This document shows positions 1 to 7,980 of a DNA stretch of 27,122 nt, in pieces. Origin of the DNA: AWTP1-13 sp035258605 (GTDB taxonomy: Bacteria > Pseudomonadota > Alphaproteobacteria > Rhizobiales > Hyphomicrobiaceae). The translations under genes and the position numbers were made by a program. The notes below the pieces were generated by a model that did not search any database, had not been told where the DNA came from, and saw only the letters and a program-made list of their open reading frames with translations. Position 1 is the stretch's first letter. Each line of letters opens with the position of its first letter. The DNA lies in contig DATFXD010000448.1 in the NCBI GenBank assembly GCA_035258605.1, positions 1 through 27,122 of the forward strand, read 5' to 3'.

Positions 1-667
1 CCGCCTGCATGACCGCCTCGGTTCCCGACATGTGGAAGGAGACCTCGTCGAGCCCCGAGATCTGCCGCAGCCGCTGCGCGTTGTAGGCCACCACCGGGTG
101 GTAGGCGCCGAGCACCGGCCCGAGCTCGGCGACGCGGGCCGCCCCGCGCTCGATGCAGCCTTTGTAGAAATCGTACCCGAACAGATTGACCCCGTAGGAG
201 CCGGCGACGTCGTAATAGTCATTGCCATCGACATCGGTGAGGGTGACACCGTGAGAGGCTTCGAGCAGCGGACTGCCACCCAGACACTCGCGTACCCGCC
301 GGCTGTACTGGTAGGGCACGCGATAGGCCTCGGTGAACTTGAGATCGGACAGCGCTTCATCGAGGCCGGTCTTGAGCGCGATGGTGCGGGCAAACCGCTG
401 CCGGTACTGTTGCGCCAGGGCCTCAAATCCCAACTGGCGCTGCCGCGCAACCTCGCCGGGGGCGCCGTCGGAGCTGAAAAATTGCGCCGCATCAAATTCA
501 TAGAACGGGATCAGGCCGGCAATGCGCTTGGCCCAGCGGGGATGGCCGGCCAGCGAGGCATGTTTGGCCCGCGACAGCTGCAGCCGCCGACCGACCTTAA
601 CCAGTGCGGCTCCCGCCGCCGCCCCGCCAAGCCCGGTCATGAGGTAGTAGAGATTGAGCGAATCCAT
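1..667 (-). CDS. Class III PLP-dependent aminotransferase (glutamate-1-semialdehyde aminomutase-like), 3' end outside window
   Basis: The reading frame is open from an ATG at 667 to the window edge (222 codons), so only the N-terminal part is present. Residues 143-154 (TLTDVDGNDYYD) and 212-222 (HMSGTEAVMQA) match the class III aminotransferase fold. The second is the phosphate-binding loop, normally written NSGTEA. The catalytic lysine lies beyond the window. The TDVDGN motif normally sits near residue 55 of glutamate-1-semialdehyde aminomutase, so this protein carries about 90 extra N-terminal residues, including a small hydrophobic stretch at roughly 7-25 that could anchor it to a membrane. 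It is divergent from a phosphatidylserine decarboxylase gene with only 34 bases between start codons. A dedicated role in heme synthesis is unlikely given the extension. An amino-group transfer in lipid or secondary metabolism is possible but is inference. Confidence 0.85.
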   Translation of the reverse strand, partial: MDSLNLYYLMTGLGGAAAGAALVKVGRRLQLSRAKHASLAGHPRWAKRIAGLIPFYEFDAAQFFSSDGAPGEVARQRQLGFEALAQQYRQRFARTIALKTGLDEALSDLKFTEAYRVPYQYSRRVRECLGGSPLLEASHGVTLTDVDGNDYYDVAGSYGVNLFGYDFYKGCIERGAARVAELGPVLGAYHPVVAYNAQRLRQISGLDEVSFHMSGTEAVMQA

Positions 668-701
668 ACGTCGACAGGATGCTGAGGAAGACTACAGGAC
701 T

Positions 702-1571
702 ATGACACTGCGCGCCGTCATCACGGGCTGGACCGAAAACGAGCGGCTCAACTTCTTGGTCACCAATCGCATACCGCGCCGCATCCTGACCCGATTCATG
801 GGCTGGTTCAGCAAGATTGAGCTGGCGCCGATCCGGCACCCATCGATCGCGATCTTTCGCGCCGTATGTGCGCCCAACCTGGCGGAAGCAAAAAAACAGA
901 GCTTTCGCAGCCTCCATGACTGCTTCATCCGCGAGCTCGCGGCCGGAGCCCGCAGCATCGATCCGCGCCAAAACGTCCTGATCAGTCCGTGTGATGGCAT
1001 CGTCGGCGCCGCCGGCGCCATTCGCGGCAATACGCTCATGCAGGTGAAAGGCTTTGCCTACACCTTGGAAGAGCTGCTGCGCGAGCCGGCGCTGGCCGCG
1101 CGCTACCACAATGGCAGCTATGTCACGCTCCGCCTCACCGCCGGCATGTATCATCGCTTTCACGCACCCGACCGATGTCGGGCGCGGCGGGTAACGCACA
1201 TTCCCGGTGACGCCTGGAACGTCAATCCCCCGGCGCTCAAGCGCATCGACCGGCTCTATTGCAGGAACGAACGCGCGGTGCTGAGCCTCGAGCTCGCCGG
1301 CGAGCGTGGCACCTTGACCTTGGTCGCCGTTGCCGCCGTGCTGGTGGCGGGCATCCGCTTGCGGTTCCTGAGCCTGCCCTTTGAGCGCAACAGCCCGGTG
1401 CCGACCGCGATCAGTTGCGATGCAACCTTTGAAAAAGGCGAGGAGCTGGGCTGGTTCGAGCACGGCTCGACCATCCTGGTGCTCGCTCCAGCGGGGTTCG
1501 AGCTCACCCAGAACGTCAGCGAAGGCGCGCTGATCCAAATGGGCGAGCCGCTGCTGGTGGCCCCCGGCTAA
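702..1571 (+). CDS. psd: Phosphatidylserine decarboxylase proenzyme (Psd family)
   Basis: This 289-residue protein belongs to the pyruvoyl-dependent phosphatidylserine decarboxylases, which make phosphatidylethanolamine at the inner membrane. Visible motifs are SPCDG with Asp98, YHRFHAP with His151 and His154, and FEHGST at 252-257. Self-cleavage between Gly255 and Ser256 would create the pyruvoyl group. The family consensus at this place is LGST, so His replaces Leu. Asp98, His154 and Ser256 match the spacing of the E. coli triad (Asp90, His147, Ser254). The ATG at 702 was chosen over an upstream in-frame ATG at 654 because GAGGAAG lies about 11 bases before it and because 654 would overlap the divergent aminotransferase start. 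The stop codon overlaps the stop of the convergent metallophosphoesterase. It may be the housekeeping enzyme or a specialised paralogue working with the neighbouring aminotransferase. Confidence 0.92.
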   Translation: MTLRAVITGWTENERLNFLVTNRIPRRILTRFMGWFSKIELAPIRHPSIAIFRAVCAPNLAEAKKQSFRSLHDCFIRELAAGARSIDPRQNVLISPCDGIVGAAGAIRGNTLMQVKGFAYTLEELLREPALAARYHNGSYVTLRLTAGMYHRFHAPDRCRARRVTHIPGDAWNVNPPALKRIDRLYCRNERAVLSLELAGERGTLTLVAVAAVLVAGIRLRFLSLPFERNSPVPTAISCDATFEKGEELGWFEHGSTILVLAPAGFELTQNVSEGALIQMGEPLLVAPG

Positions 1572-2428
1572 GCTCGCCCGGAGCCTTCGGCGGCTGCGGC
1601 ATATTGGGCGTAGGCCTCGGGAAAATCGGCGATCGAGGCGGTGACGAGGCCGGCAACGGTGATCAAGCGCGAGGCATGGCTGCCATCGGGCTCGAGCACG
1701 TGTTCCACGTAGCCCGCTTGCTTCAAGCCATAGCTGGGCTGACGCGCATCCGGCATGACAAAGCCCGTGGACGGCGCCCAGACGTGATGGCTGTCGCCGT
1801 GGTGGCGCGACAGGAACTGGTGCACATGTCCCGAGCCGATCAGCGCCGGGGGCCGGCCGCCGAGCGCTGCCAATAGCTGCGCCCGCGGCCGCGGGTTGAT
1901 AAAGCGCCCGCCGAGCTCGTCGTCGAGGGCCGACTTGTGAAACAGCGGTCGGTGGATGAAGAGCGCCAAGGACCGGCCGTTGCCGGCCGCCACGGTCTCG
2001 GCCACGAAGCGCACCAGTTCGGCCGCTTCGGCAAGGTCGCTGCCCAACAGGAAGTCATTGATGGCCAGGATTTGCCAGCCCGGGACCTCGATGCACCAAT
2101 AGTCCGGGCCGAAGTGGCGCAGGTAGCGTTCGCGCGTCGCCCGCGACAACCTCGGCAGCCCGGCCTCGCCCGGCGCGTCCTGGCTCTCGCCGATGTCGTG
2201 GTTCCCCGGAATAAAGCGCAGTGGCGGCTCGATCGCCCCGTGCAGCCGCCTGGCTTCGATCAAATCGGCATCGGCGGCGGAGCCATCGAGCGACATGTCG
2301 CCGGAATTGAGGACCAGATCGGCGCCGTGCTCGCCAATATGCCGGGCAACTTTCAGGAAATTGGCGACGAAATAGGGCTTCTGGCCGCTCAGGTGCGTAT
2401 CGGAAATGTGCGCAATGCGAAAGCTCAT
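1568..2428 (-). CDS. Calcineurin-like metallophosphoesterase
   Basis: This 286-residue protein carries the complete metallophosphoesterase metal-site series: DTH (Asp10, His12), GD (Asp44), GNHD (76-78), His159 in FIHRP, and GSGHVH (His201, His203). The layout resembles class III cyclic-nucleotide phosphodiesterases and related hydrolases, which use two metal ions to cleave phosphoesters in the cytoplasm. No signal peptide or membrane segment is visible. The start at 2428 begins directly at the first beta strand (MSFRIAHISDTH). The frame continues upstream but that extension lacks family-like sequence. The substrate cannot be told from sequence. Location beside a lipid decarboxylase hints at a phospholipid-related or general phosphodiesterase role, which is inference only. 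Confidence 0.88.
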   Translation of the reverse strand: MSFRIAHISDTHLSGQKPYFVANFLKVARHIGEHGADLVLNSGDMSLDGSAADADLIEARRLHGAIEPPLRFIPGNHDIGESQDAPGEAGLPRLSRATRERYLRHFGPDYWCIEVPGWQILAINDFLLGSDLAEAAELVRFVAETVAAGNGRSLALFIHRPLFHKSALDDELGGRFINPRPRAQLLAALGGRPPALIGSGHVHQFLSRHHGDSHHVWAPSTGFVMPDARQPSYGLKQAGYVEHVLEPDGSHASRLITVAGLVTASIADFPEAYAQYAAAAEGSGRA

Positions 2429-2901
2429 GGGACGCCAGAAGGCTAGCGCTCCAACATGACGATTGCTTGACGCAACATGGGTGTGGTGGGCTCCCGCGCG
2501 GCCACGATCATCACCTCCCGAAGGGTGCCTCGGCGACATCGACCTGACACGCCAGGATATTACAACCGGCGTGCTCGCCGGCCCGCGACCTCGCCCCAAA
2601 ACCCCTGCGCATGCCCGGCAGTTCGCCTTAGCGACGGCGGCAAGCGCTCGCAAGGTCGTGATGCGAGGATACCCTTGCGCGGTCGCCTGTTCCCCGCGAC
2701 GATGCCGGCTCCCGGCGCAGTGCCTGCCGGTCGCAGTCGGGAGGCGCCAGGCAGCCTGTGCTGCAACCGAGCCGCCGGCTGCGAGATCAACCGGTGGAGG
2801 ATCAAGGGGCAGGGGGCAAGAGCCCCGGGGGTCAAGAGGCAGCGGTTTTGAGGCCGGCGGGGAACGGCTGCCGGGCAAGGTTCACCAGAGGGAGCAAAGC
2901 C
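2429..2901. other. 473-base intergenic region between divergent genes
   Basis: It separates the - strand metallophosphoesterase from the + strand PAAR gene and must hold promoters for both. No convincing gene is seen. On the - strand a 20-codon frame (GTG 2505 to stop 2443) follows a GGGAGG sequence and ends 14 bases before the phosphoesterase start. It could be a leader peptide but has no other support. A five-base-pair GGGGC/GCCCC hairpin with an AAGA loop lies at 2813-2826. No recognisable -35/-10 pair stood out. Confidence 0.5.
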
Positions 2902-3261
2902 ATGTTGGAACGCTGGGCAGTGCCGTTGGGAGCGCTGCTTTTCCTGCTGACGGGTACCTCGATCCCAGGTCACGCACAGGACACGACGCCGGGCGCCGGC
3001 GCCCCCGGCGTCATCACCGGCGGCAGCGCCTCGACCTCGATCGGCGGCCAGGCGGCGGCGCGCCGGGGCGACGCAACCGACGCCGGCAGCGCCATCGTTG
3101 AGGGCTCCAAGAACGTGTTCATCGATGGCAAGCCGGCCGCGGTCCTCGGCGACCGGACCAACTGCGGCGGTATCACCATCGGCGGCGCCGGCAACGTCTT
3201 CATCAACGGCAAGCCGGCGGCGCGCGCCGGCGACCTCACCACGCCGTGTCCCGGCAAATAG
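2902..3261 (+). CDS. Exported PAAR-repeat protein
   Basis: This is a 119-residue protein. Residues 1-25 form a clear Sec signal peptide (Glu-Arg start, hydrophobic core, GHA before the predicted cut). The rest is Gly/Ala-rich and contains PAAR-type repeats: GSKNVFIDGKPAAVLGD and the near copy AGNVFINGKPAARAGD, matching the beta-hairpin repeats of PAAR proteins that cap type VI secretion spikes. The mature part has no histidine, so the usual three-His one-Cys zinc site is absent. Two cysteines remain (TNCGG and TPCPGK) and could form a disulfide after export. The ATG at 2902 follows GGGAGC by eight bases. An upstream in-frame ATG at 2758 would bury the signal peptide and was rejected. It is 25 bases upstream of the TPR-CHAT gene, so the two are probably co-transcribed. 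No other type VI genes are in the window. Confidence 0.82.
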   Translation: MLERWAVPLGALLFLLTGTSIPGHAQDTTPGAGAPGVITGGSASTSIGGQAAARRGDATDAGSAIVEGSKNVFIDGKPAAVLGDRTNCGGITIGGAGNVFINGKPAARAGDLTTPCPGK

Positions 3262-3286
3262 TCAACCAGCGCGCGTCGGGGGTTCC

Positions 3287-5872
3287 ATGCGGCGGCTCAC
3301 AGGTTTGCGGCGCGGGCGGTTGATCGCCGTTGCGGCGGTGCTGCTGGCTTCGGTCGGCGCGGCGCGTGCGCTTGAGCCCTCCAAGGAGCTGGCCGACCTG
3401 CGCCAAACCGCCAGCGCCCTCTACAAGAGCGGCGACTTTGCGGCCTCGCTCCGGCTTTATGAGCGCGCCACCCCGCTGGTGGTCCGCGATTTCGGTCGCG
3501 AGCACGAACAGACCGCGATCCACTACCATTCGCTGGGTCTGGTGGCGGAGGCCGCCGGCAACCTGGCCGCCGCCGAGACCTACTACCGCGCCGCGATCCC
3601 GATCCGCGAGAAGGTCTATGGACCCGACAGCGCCGCGACCGCCGTCGGCCTCGATCGGCTGGCCAGCGTCTACCTCAAGCTCGGTCGGCCGGAGGCGGCC
3701 GCGCCGCTGGTGGCACGGGCATCGACCATCCGCCGCGATATCGGCGCGCTCTTGGGCCCGAACCATTCCTTTTTCGCCGGGGATCATGCCAATGCCGGCG
3801 ACCTCGCGCTGGCGCGCGGCGACTGGCCGGCGGCGCTTGCCTCCTATCGCGAGGCCATTCGCTTGCTCTCCGGTCAAGATACCTCGCAACCGCTGATGCA
3901 GTCGGTGGTGGCCGACGAGATCAAGCGGCAGCGCGAAACGTTCATCGGCCTCGGCCGCGCCGCCTGGCAGATGCATGCCTCGGCCGGCGCCGATGGCGCT
4001 GCCCTGTTTGAGGAAACCTTTGCCGGCGCCCAGCTGGCTTGGGCGACCTCGGCGGCCTCGGCCTTGGCCAAAATGAGCGCACGGCTCGGTGCCGGCAGAA
4101 CGCCGCTGGGTCAGCGCGTCAGACGCGTGCAGGATCTTTCCGATCGCGTCGTCAACCTCAACAGCGAGGACAGCACGCTGTTGGCAAACTGGAGCGCCGT
4201 TCAGCGGCAAGATCCCGCCTATAGCGCCGCGGCCGAGGAGTTCCGCGCCGCCAGCCTCGCCCGCAACAAGATCGGCGCGCCGACGGTCAAGCGGCAGACA
4301 GAATTGGTGCAACGGCTGACCGCGCTGATTGAGCGTTGCCCATCGGGTGTCAAACGGATCGGCTGCGATGAAAGCGAGCGCGAGGTGCAAGCGATCAGCA
4401 AGGAGTTGGCGGAGCTGTCCAAGGCTGCCGCCGGCGGCGCCGACACCATGACCGGCCTGCACCAGCGCCTTGAGGCGGCGGAGAAGGCGTTGCCAGGCTA
4501 CCAGGAGTTTACGGCGCGGCGCTCGGGCCTGCGCCGGGAGCTCGACGACGCCGAAACCGAAATCCGCCGCCTGCGGCAGGAGATCGTGCAATCGTTTCCC
4601 CAGTATGCCGCCCTCACCGATCCCAAACCGCTGTCGGTGGCCGACGCCCGGGGCTTGCTGCGCGACGATGAGGCGCTGCTGGCGATGCTGATCGGCTCCG
4701 GCCGCAGCTTCGTCTGGGCGGTCTCCCGCGAACGCAGCGCCTGGGCCGAGATCGAGGCCGGCAGCACTGAGCTGGCCGAGGCCGTCAGCGCGCTCAGGGC
4801 CGGGCTCGATCCGCTGGCACAGCAGGATGCGGAAGGCACGACCGCAAGCCGGGCCGGCGTCGTTCAGGGCTTCGACCTCGCCCGCTCATACCAGCTCTAC
4901 CGGCTGCTGTTCGGCCCGGTAGCCGAGGTGTTGGCCGGCAAGCGCCACCTGATCATCGTGCCGACCGGGCCGCTCACGAGCTTACCCTTGCAGGTGCTGG
5001 TGCGGGAGCCACCGCAACTTGAGGGCACGCCGCAGGAGACCTTGCGGCGGGCGGCGTGGCTGATCAAAAGCCACGCGCTCAGCGTGTTGCCATCGGTGCA
5101 GTCGCTGGGCGCATTGCGCAAGCTCGCCGCCGCCAGCGCGGCCAGCAAGCCGTTCTTCGGCATCGGCGATCCGATCCTGCGCGGCCCGCCCGAGCGCCAG
5201 CGCGGCGCCAAGCTGGCGCTGGCTGAACCACAGCGCTTCTACCGCAACGGCCTGGCCGATACCCGGGCGGTGCGCGAGTTGCCGCCGCTGCCGGAGACCG
5301 CCGATGAATTGCGCGCCATCGCCAAGGTGCTCGGCGCTTCGCCGGAGGCCGTCAACCTGCGCGAGGCGGCGTCCGAAACCCGCGTCAAGACCGCGACGCT
5401 GAGCGAGTACCATGTGATCCACTTCGCCACCCACGGCCTGGTCGCCGGCGATCTTTCGGGCCTCATCGAACCGGCCTTGGTGTTGACCCCTCCGGAGGTG
5501 CCGACCGAGGCCGATGATGGTCTTCTCACCGCCTCGGAGGTGGCCGCACTGGAGCTCGATGCCGACTGGGTGGTGCTGTCGGCGTGCAATACGGCCGCCG
5601 GCAGCGCCGTGGGCGCGGAAGCGCTCTCGGGACTGGCACGGGCCTTTTTCTATGCCGGGGCGCGGGCGCTGCTGGTGTCGCACTGGTCGGTGTTTTCGAC
5701 CGCGGCCACCGAGCTCACGACCAGGACATTTGCCAGCTTGGCGGCCGAGCCGCGGCTCGGGCGGGCGGAGGCCTTGCGCCGCTCGATGCTGGCCCTGATC
5801 GAGGCCGGGCAGGGCCCATCCTACTGGGCTCCGTTCGTGATCGTCGGCGAGGGTGGCCGCTCGGCGCGCTGA
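3287..5872 (+). CDS. Exported TPR-CHAT domain protein (caspase-like peptidase fold)
   Basis: This 861-residue protein has three parts. Residues 1-29 are a Sec signal peptide (Arg-rich start, hydrophobic core, ARA before ALEP). TPR-type helical repeats run from about 35 to 200 (for example KSGDFAASLRLYERA and GNLAAAETYYRAA), then a long helical, partly coiled-coil middle. The C-terminal CHAT domain covers roughly 540-855. His716 in IHFATHG and Cys767 in LSACNTAAG form the caspase-type dyad, so it looks catalytically competent. CHAT proteins of this kind include separase-like and TPR-CHAT proteases that cleave partner proteins. The start at 3287 was chosen for the signal peptide; the frame is open to 3098 but that stretch overlaps the PAAR gene. 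The Shine-Dalgarno is weak. The upstream PAAR gene is the likely operon partner. Substrate and role are unknown. Confidence 0.88.
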   Translation: MRRLTGLRRGRLIAVAAVLLASVGAARALEPSKELADLRQTASALYKSGDFAASLRLYERATPLVVRDFGREHEQTAIHYHSLGLVAEAAGNLAAAETYYRAAIPIREKVYGPDSAATAVGLDRLASVYLKLGRPEAAAPLVARASTIRRDIGALLGPNHSFFAGDHANAGDLALARGDWPAALASYREAIRLLSGQDTSQPLMQSVVADEIKRQRETFIGLGRAAWQMHASAGADGAALFEETFAGAQLAWATSAASALAKMSARLGAGRTPLGQRVRRVQDLSDRVVNLNSEDSTLLANWSAVQRQDPAYSAAAEEFRAASLARNKIGAPTVKRQTELVQRLTALIERCPSGVKRIGCDESEREVQAISKELAELSKAAAGGADTMTGLHQRLEAAEKALPGYQEFTARRSGLRRELDDAETEIRRLRQEIVQSFPQYAALTDPKPLSVADARGLLRDDEALLAMLIGSGRSFVWAVSRERSAWAEIEAGSTELAEAVSALRAGLDPLAQQDAEGTTASRAGVVQGFDLARSYQLYRLLFGPVAEVLAGKRHLIIVPTGPLTSLPLQVLVREPPQLEGTPQETLRRAAWLIKSHALSVLPSVQSLGALRKLAAASAASKPFFGIGDPILRGPPERQRGAKLALAEPQRFYRNGLADTRAVRELPPLPETADELRAIAKVLGASPEAVNLREAASETRVKTATLSEYHVIHFATHGLVAGDLSGLIEPALVLTPPEVPTEADDGLLTASEVAALELDADWVVLSACNTAAGSAVGAEALSGLARAFFYAGARALLVSHWSVFSTAATELTTRTFASLAAEPRLGRAEALRRSMLALIEAGQGPSYWAPFVIVGEGGRSAR

Positions 5873-5898
5873 CCGCCGGCGCACTTAGCCCCAAATTC

Positions 5899-6987
5899 TT
5901 AGCCAGGTCCCGCCTTGACCGCGCCGGCGTTGGCGGCACCGGCGACGCCGATGCCGGGCCGCCTCGGGCGGCCCAGGCGTTGCCACCAATCGACGGCCGT
6001 CCCCAAAATACCTTTCGGCATATAGATGATGAACAGCACCAGCAACAACCCATAGATTGCCTGGTCGAGCGCCAGCGCCGAGCTGCCAAGCAGGTCGCGG
6101 AGCGTGGCGGAGCCTTGAATGGCAACGCGCAGGCTCTCGGCCAAGAGCTGCGTGAAGACGGCACCGACGGTGGGGCCGAGCATGACGTAAAGCCCACCGG
6201 CGATCACCGCGAATACGATGTTGAGGGAAACGGCGAGACCGGCGATGGTATCCGGCCCGATGTACATCTGGTATTGCGCGAACATGGCACCGCCGAGCGC
6301 GCACATCGCCGAGGAGAGCGCGGTGATCTTCAGCTTTTCCCGGGTCACATCGATGCCGACCGAAGCGGCAGCATCTTCATCCTGGCTGGCGGCATCGAGC
6401 GCGTATCGATCCATGCTGCGATCGACGCGCCACCAGATGTAGAGCCCGAACAGCCACAGCGCGAAGGCAATATAGTAGGCGAGCACGCGCTCGGGTTCGA
6501 ACTGCAAGGCCAATAGCGAGACGCCGTCGCCGTAGCGCTTCGGCTGCGTACCGAGCGATCCGCCGGTGTAGTCGCGCAGGCCGACGATGCACAGGCGCAC
6601 GAATTCGGTCAGCGCCAAGGTCAAGAGTGCGAAGTAGTGGCCGGTGATGCGCAGGCGGAAGCAGGGATAGCCGACCACGACGGCAACCATGGTGGCCGCC
6701 ACCACGCCCACCGGGATGCCAATCCAGGGCGGTAGCCCGGCAAAGTTCCACAACAATACGGTGACATAGGCACCGATGCCGGTGAAGGCGCCGTGACCGA
6801 ACGAGGTCAGCCCGAACCGTCCCATCAGCGACCAGCCGGTGTAAATGAACGACCACAGCAGGATCTGGATCAATAGGTGCAGGTAGTATTTCTCCGACGC
6901 CGGAAAGGCGACGTGCACCATCAGCGGGATGGCGGCGACCGCGGCAATGCCGAGGATGGCGGCGGGCGCTGCACGCAAGCTGGTCAT
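5899..6987 (-). CDS. livM: Branched-chain amino acid-type ABC transporter permease LivM
   Basis: This 362-residue inner-membrane permease has many hydrophobic segments and the LivM hallmarks SLMGRFGLTSFGHGAFTGIGAY near residues 55-75 and a late glycine-rich stretch (LNIVFAVIAGGLYVMLGPTVGA). The ATG at 6987 overlaps the livH stop in an ATGA arrangement, which indicates translational coupling and settles the start. It is the last gene of the importer operon and ends 26 bases from the convergent CHAT gene. The C-terminal tail beyond the last membrane segment is Gly/Ala/Pro-rich. With LivH it forms the channel for a substrate supplied by the periplasmic binding protein encoded at 9489-10781. The substrate may not be an amino acid, given the hydrolase-like genes upstream. 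Confidence 0.95.
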   Translation of the reverse strand: MTSLRAAPAAILGIAAVAAIPLMVHVAFPASEKYYLHLLIQILLWSFIYTGWSLMGRFGLTSFGHGAFTGIGAYVTVLLWNFAGLPPWIGIPVGVVAATMVAVVVGYPCFRLRITGHYFALLTLALTEFVRLCIVGLRDYTGGSLGTQPKRYGDGVSLLALQFEPERVLAYYIAFALWLFGLYIWWRVDRSMDRYALDAASQDEDAAASVGIDVTREKLKITALSSAMCALGGAMFAQYQMYIGPDTIAGLAVSLNIVFAVIAGGLYVMLGPTVGAVFTQLLAESLRVAIQGSATLRDLLGSSALALDQAIYGLLLVLFIIYMPKGILGTAVDWWQRLGRPRRPGIGVAGAANAGAVKAGPG

Positions 6988-7853
6988 GATTTGGTCCCGA
7001 ACAGTCCCTGCGGCCGTATGAAGATCGCGACCATGAAGAACAAGAAGGCGACCGCATATCCCCATTCGGTATGGAAGCAGCTGGAGCCGACGGCGATGAA
7101 CTGAGAGATGATGAAGGCGGCGACGAAGCCGCCGATCATGTTGCCGAGGCCGCCCAGCACGCAGATCATGAAGATCAGCGGCCCGAACTGCAGGCCAATC
7201 TGCGGATAGATGTCGTACTGCAGCACCATCAGTGCGGCAGCGAGCCCGGCAAGCCCGCCGCCAATGGCGGAGGTGACGAGATAGAGCCGGCGGCTGTCCA
7301 CCCCCATCAGCGCGATGATGTCACGGTCCTGGGCAATGGCGCGGATGGCCGTGCCAAGGTAGGTCTTCTTGAGAAACAGCCACAGCCCCAGGGCCCCGGC
7401 CAGCGCGATTGCGAACGCCCAAATCCGCGCCCAGGAGAAGCTCATATCGGCGACGTTGAGCGATCCGAGGCGGATCCCCAGATTCTTGAACTCGATCCCG
7501 AACGCCATGGTGGCGGCCGCCTGCAACAGGAACAGCACGCCGCCGGTGACCAACAGCTGGTTGATCGGGGGCGTATCGAGCACCGGCCGAATGACCAGAT
7601 AGTGCAGAATGGCACCGGCCAGCGCCACCAGCACGATGCCGAACAACGCCGCCAGCAGGAATGGTGCCCCGCCCTTGTAGGCGTAGTTGATGCCATACAT
7701 GCCGACCATCACCAGCTCGGCGTAGCAGATCCACACCACGTCGATGACGCCAAAGATCAGGTTCAATCCCAGCGCCAGCAAGGCGAGAAGGCCGGCCAAC
7801 AGCACGCCGTTGAGAAGCGCTTCGAGGAAAAATACGTCGAGCTGGCAGTCCAT
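6984..7853 (-). CDS. livH: Branched-chain amino acid-type ABC transporter permease LivH
   Basis: This 289-residue permease has about eight hydrophobic helices and the LivH features LLALLALGLNLIFGVIDVVW at the N-terminus, RAIAQDRDIIALMGV in the cytoplasmic loop that contacts the ATPases, and an LGGLGNMIGGFVAA-type C-terminal segment. The start at 7853 is preceded by GGGGAGCGG at good spacing. The frame extends upstream to 7937 but that part is hydrophilic and unlike LivH. It is separated from livF by 127 bases without an evident gene, the largest gap in this operon, and it overlaps livM by four bases. Confidence 0.95.
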   Translation of the reverse strand: MDCQLDVFFLEALLNGVLLAGLLALLALGLNLIFGVIDVVWICYAELVMVGMYGINYAYKGGAPFLLAALFGIVLVALAGAILHYLVIRPVLDTPPINQLLVTGGVLFLLQAAATMAFGIEFKNLGIRLGSLNVADMSFSWARIWAFAIALAGALGLWLFLKKTYLGTAIRAIAQDRDIIALMGVDSRRLYLVTSAIGGGLAGLAAALMVLQYDIYPQIGLQFGPLIFMICVLGGLGNMIGGFVAAFIISQFIAVGSSCFHTEWGYAVAFLFFMVAIFIRPQGLFGTKS

Positions 7854-7980
7854 GCTTAACCGCTCCCCAGCGCTGGCATCGAACGCGCGAGCCCGCTTTC
7901 GAACCGGCGCCGCGGCCACACCGGCCGGCGGCAGCACGGGCCGGCAGCACGGCCTTGACCTCGGGTCGGCGCCATGGCGT

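Noticed and set aside
2443..2511. A 20-22 codon leader-like frame on the - strand behind GGGAGG, just before the metallophosphoesterase
   Set aside because: Such short frames are common by chance, and its sequence shows no run of regulatory codons or attenuator structure.
2902..3261. A type VI secretion locus
   Set aside because: Only a PAAR-repeat protein is present, and it has a Sec signal. No VgrG, Hcp, sheath or baseplate gene was found in the window.
3236..4591. A 451-codon - strand open frame under the CHAT gene
   Set aside because: The + strand TPR-CHAT protein is unambiguous here, and the antisense product has no domain.
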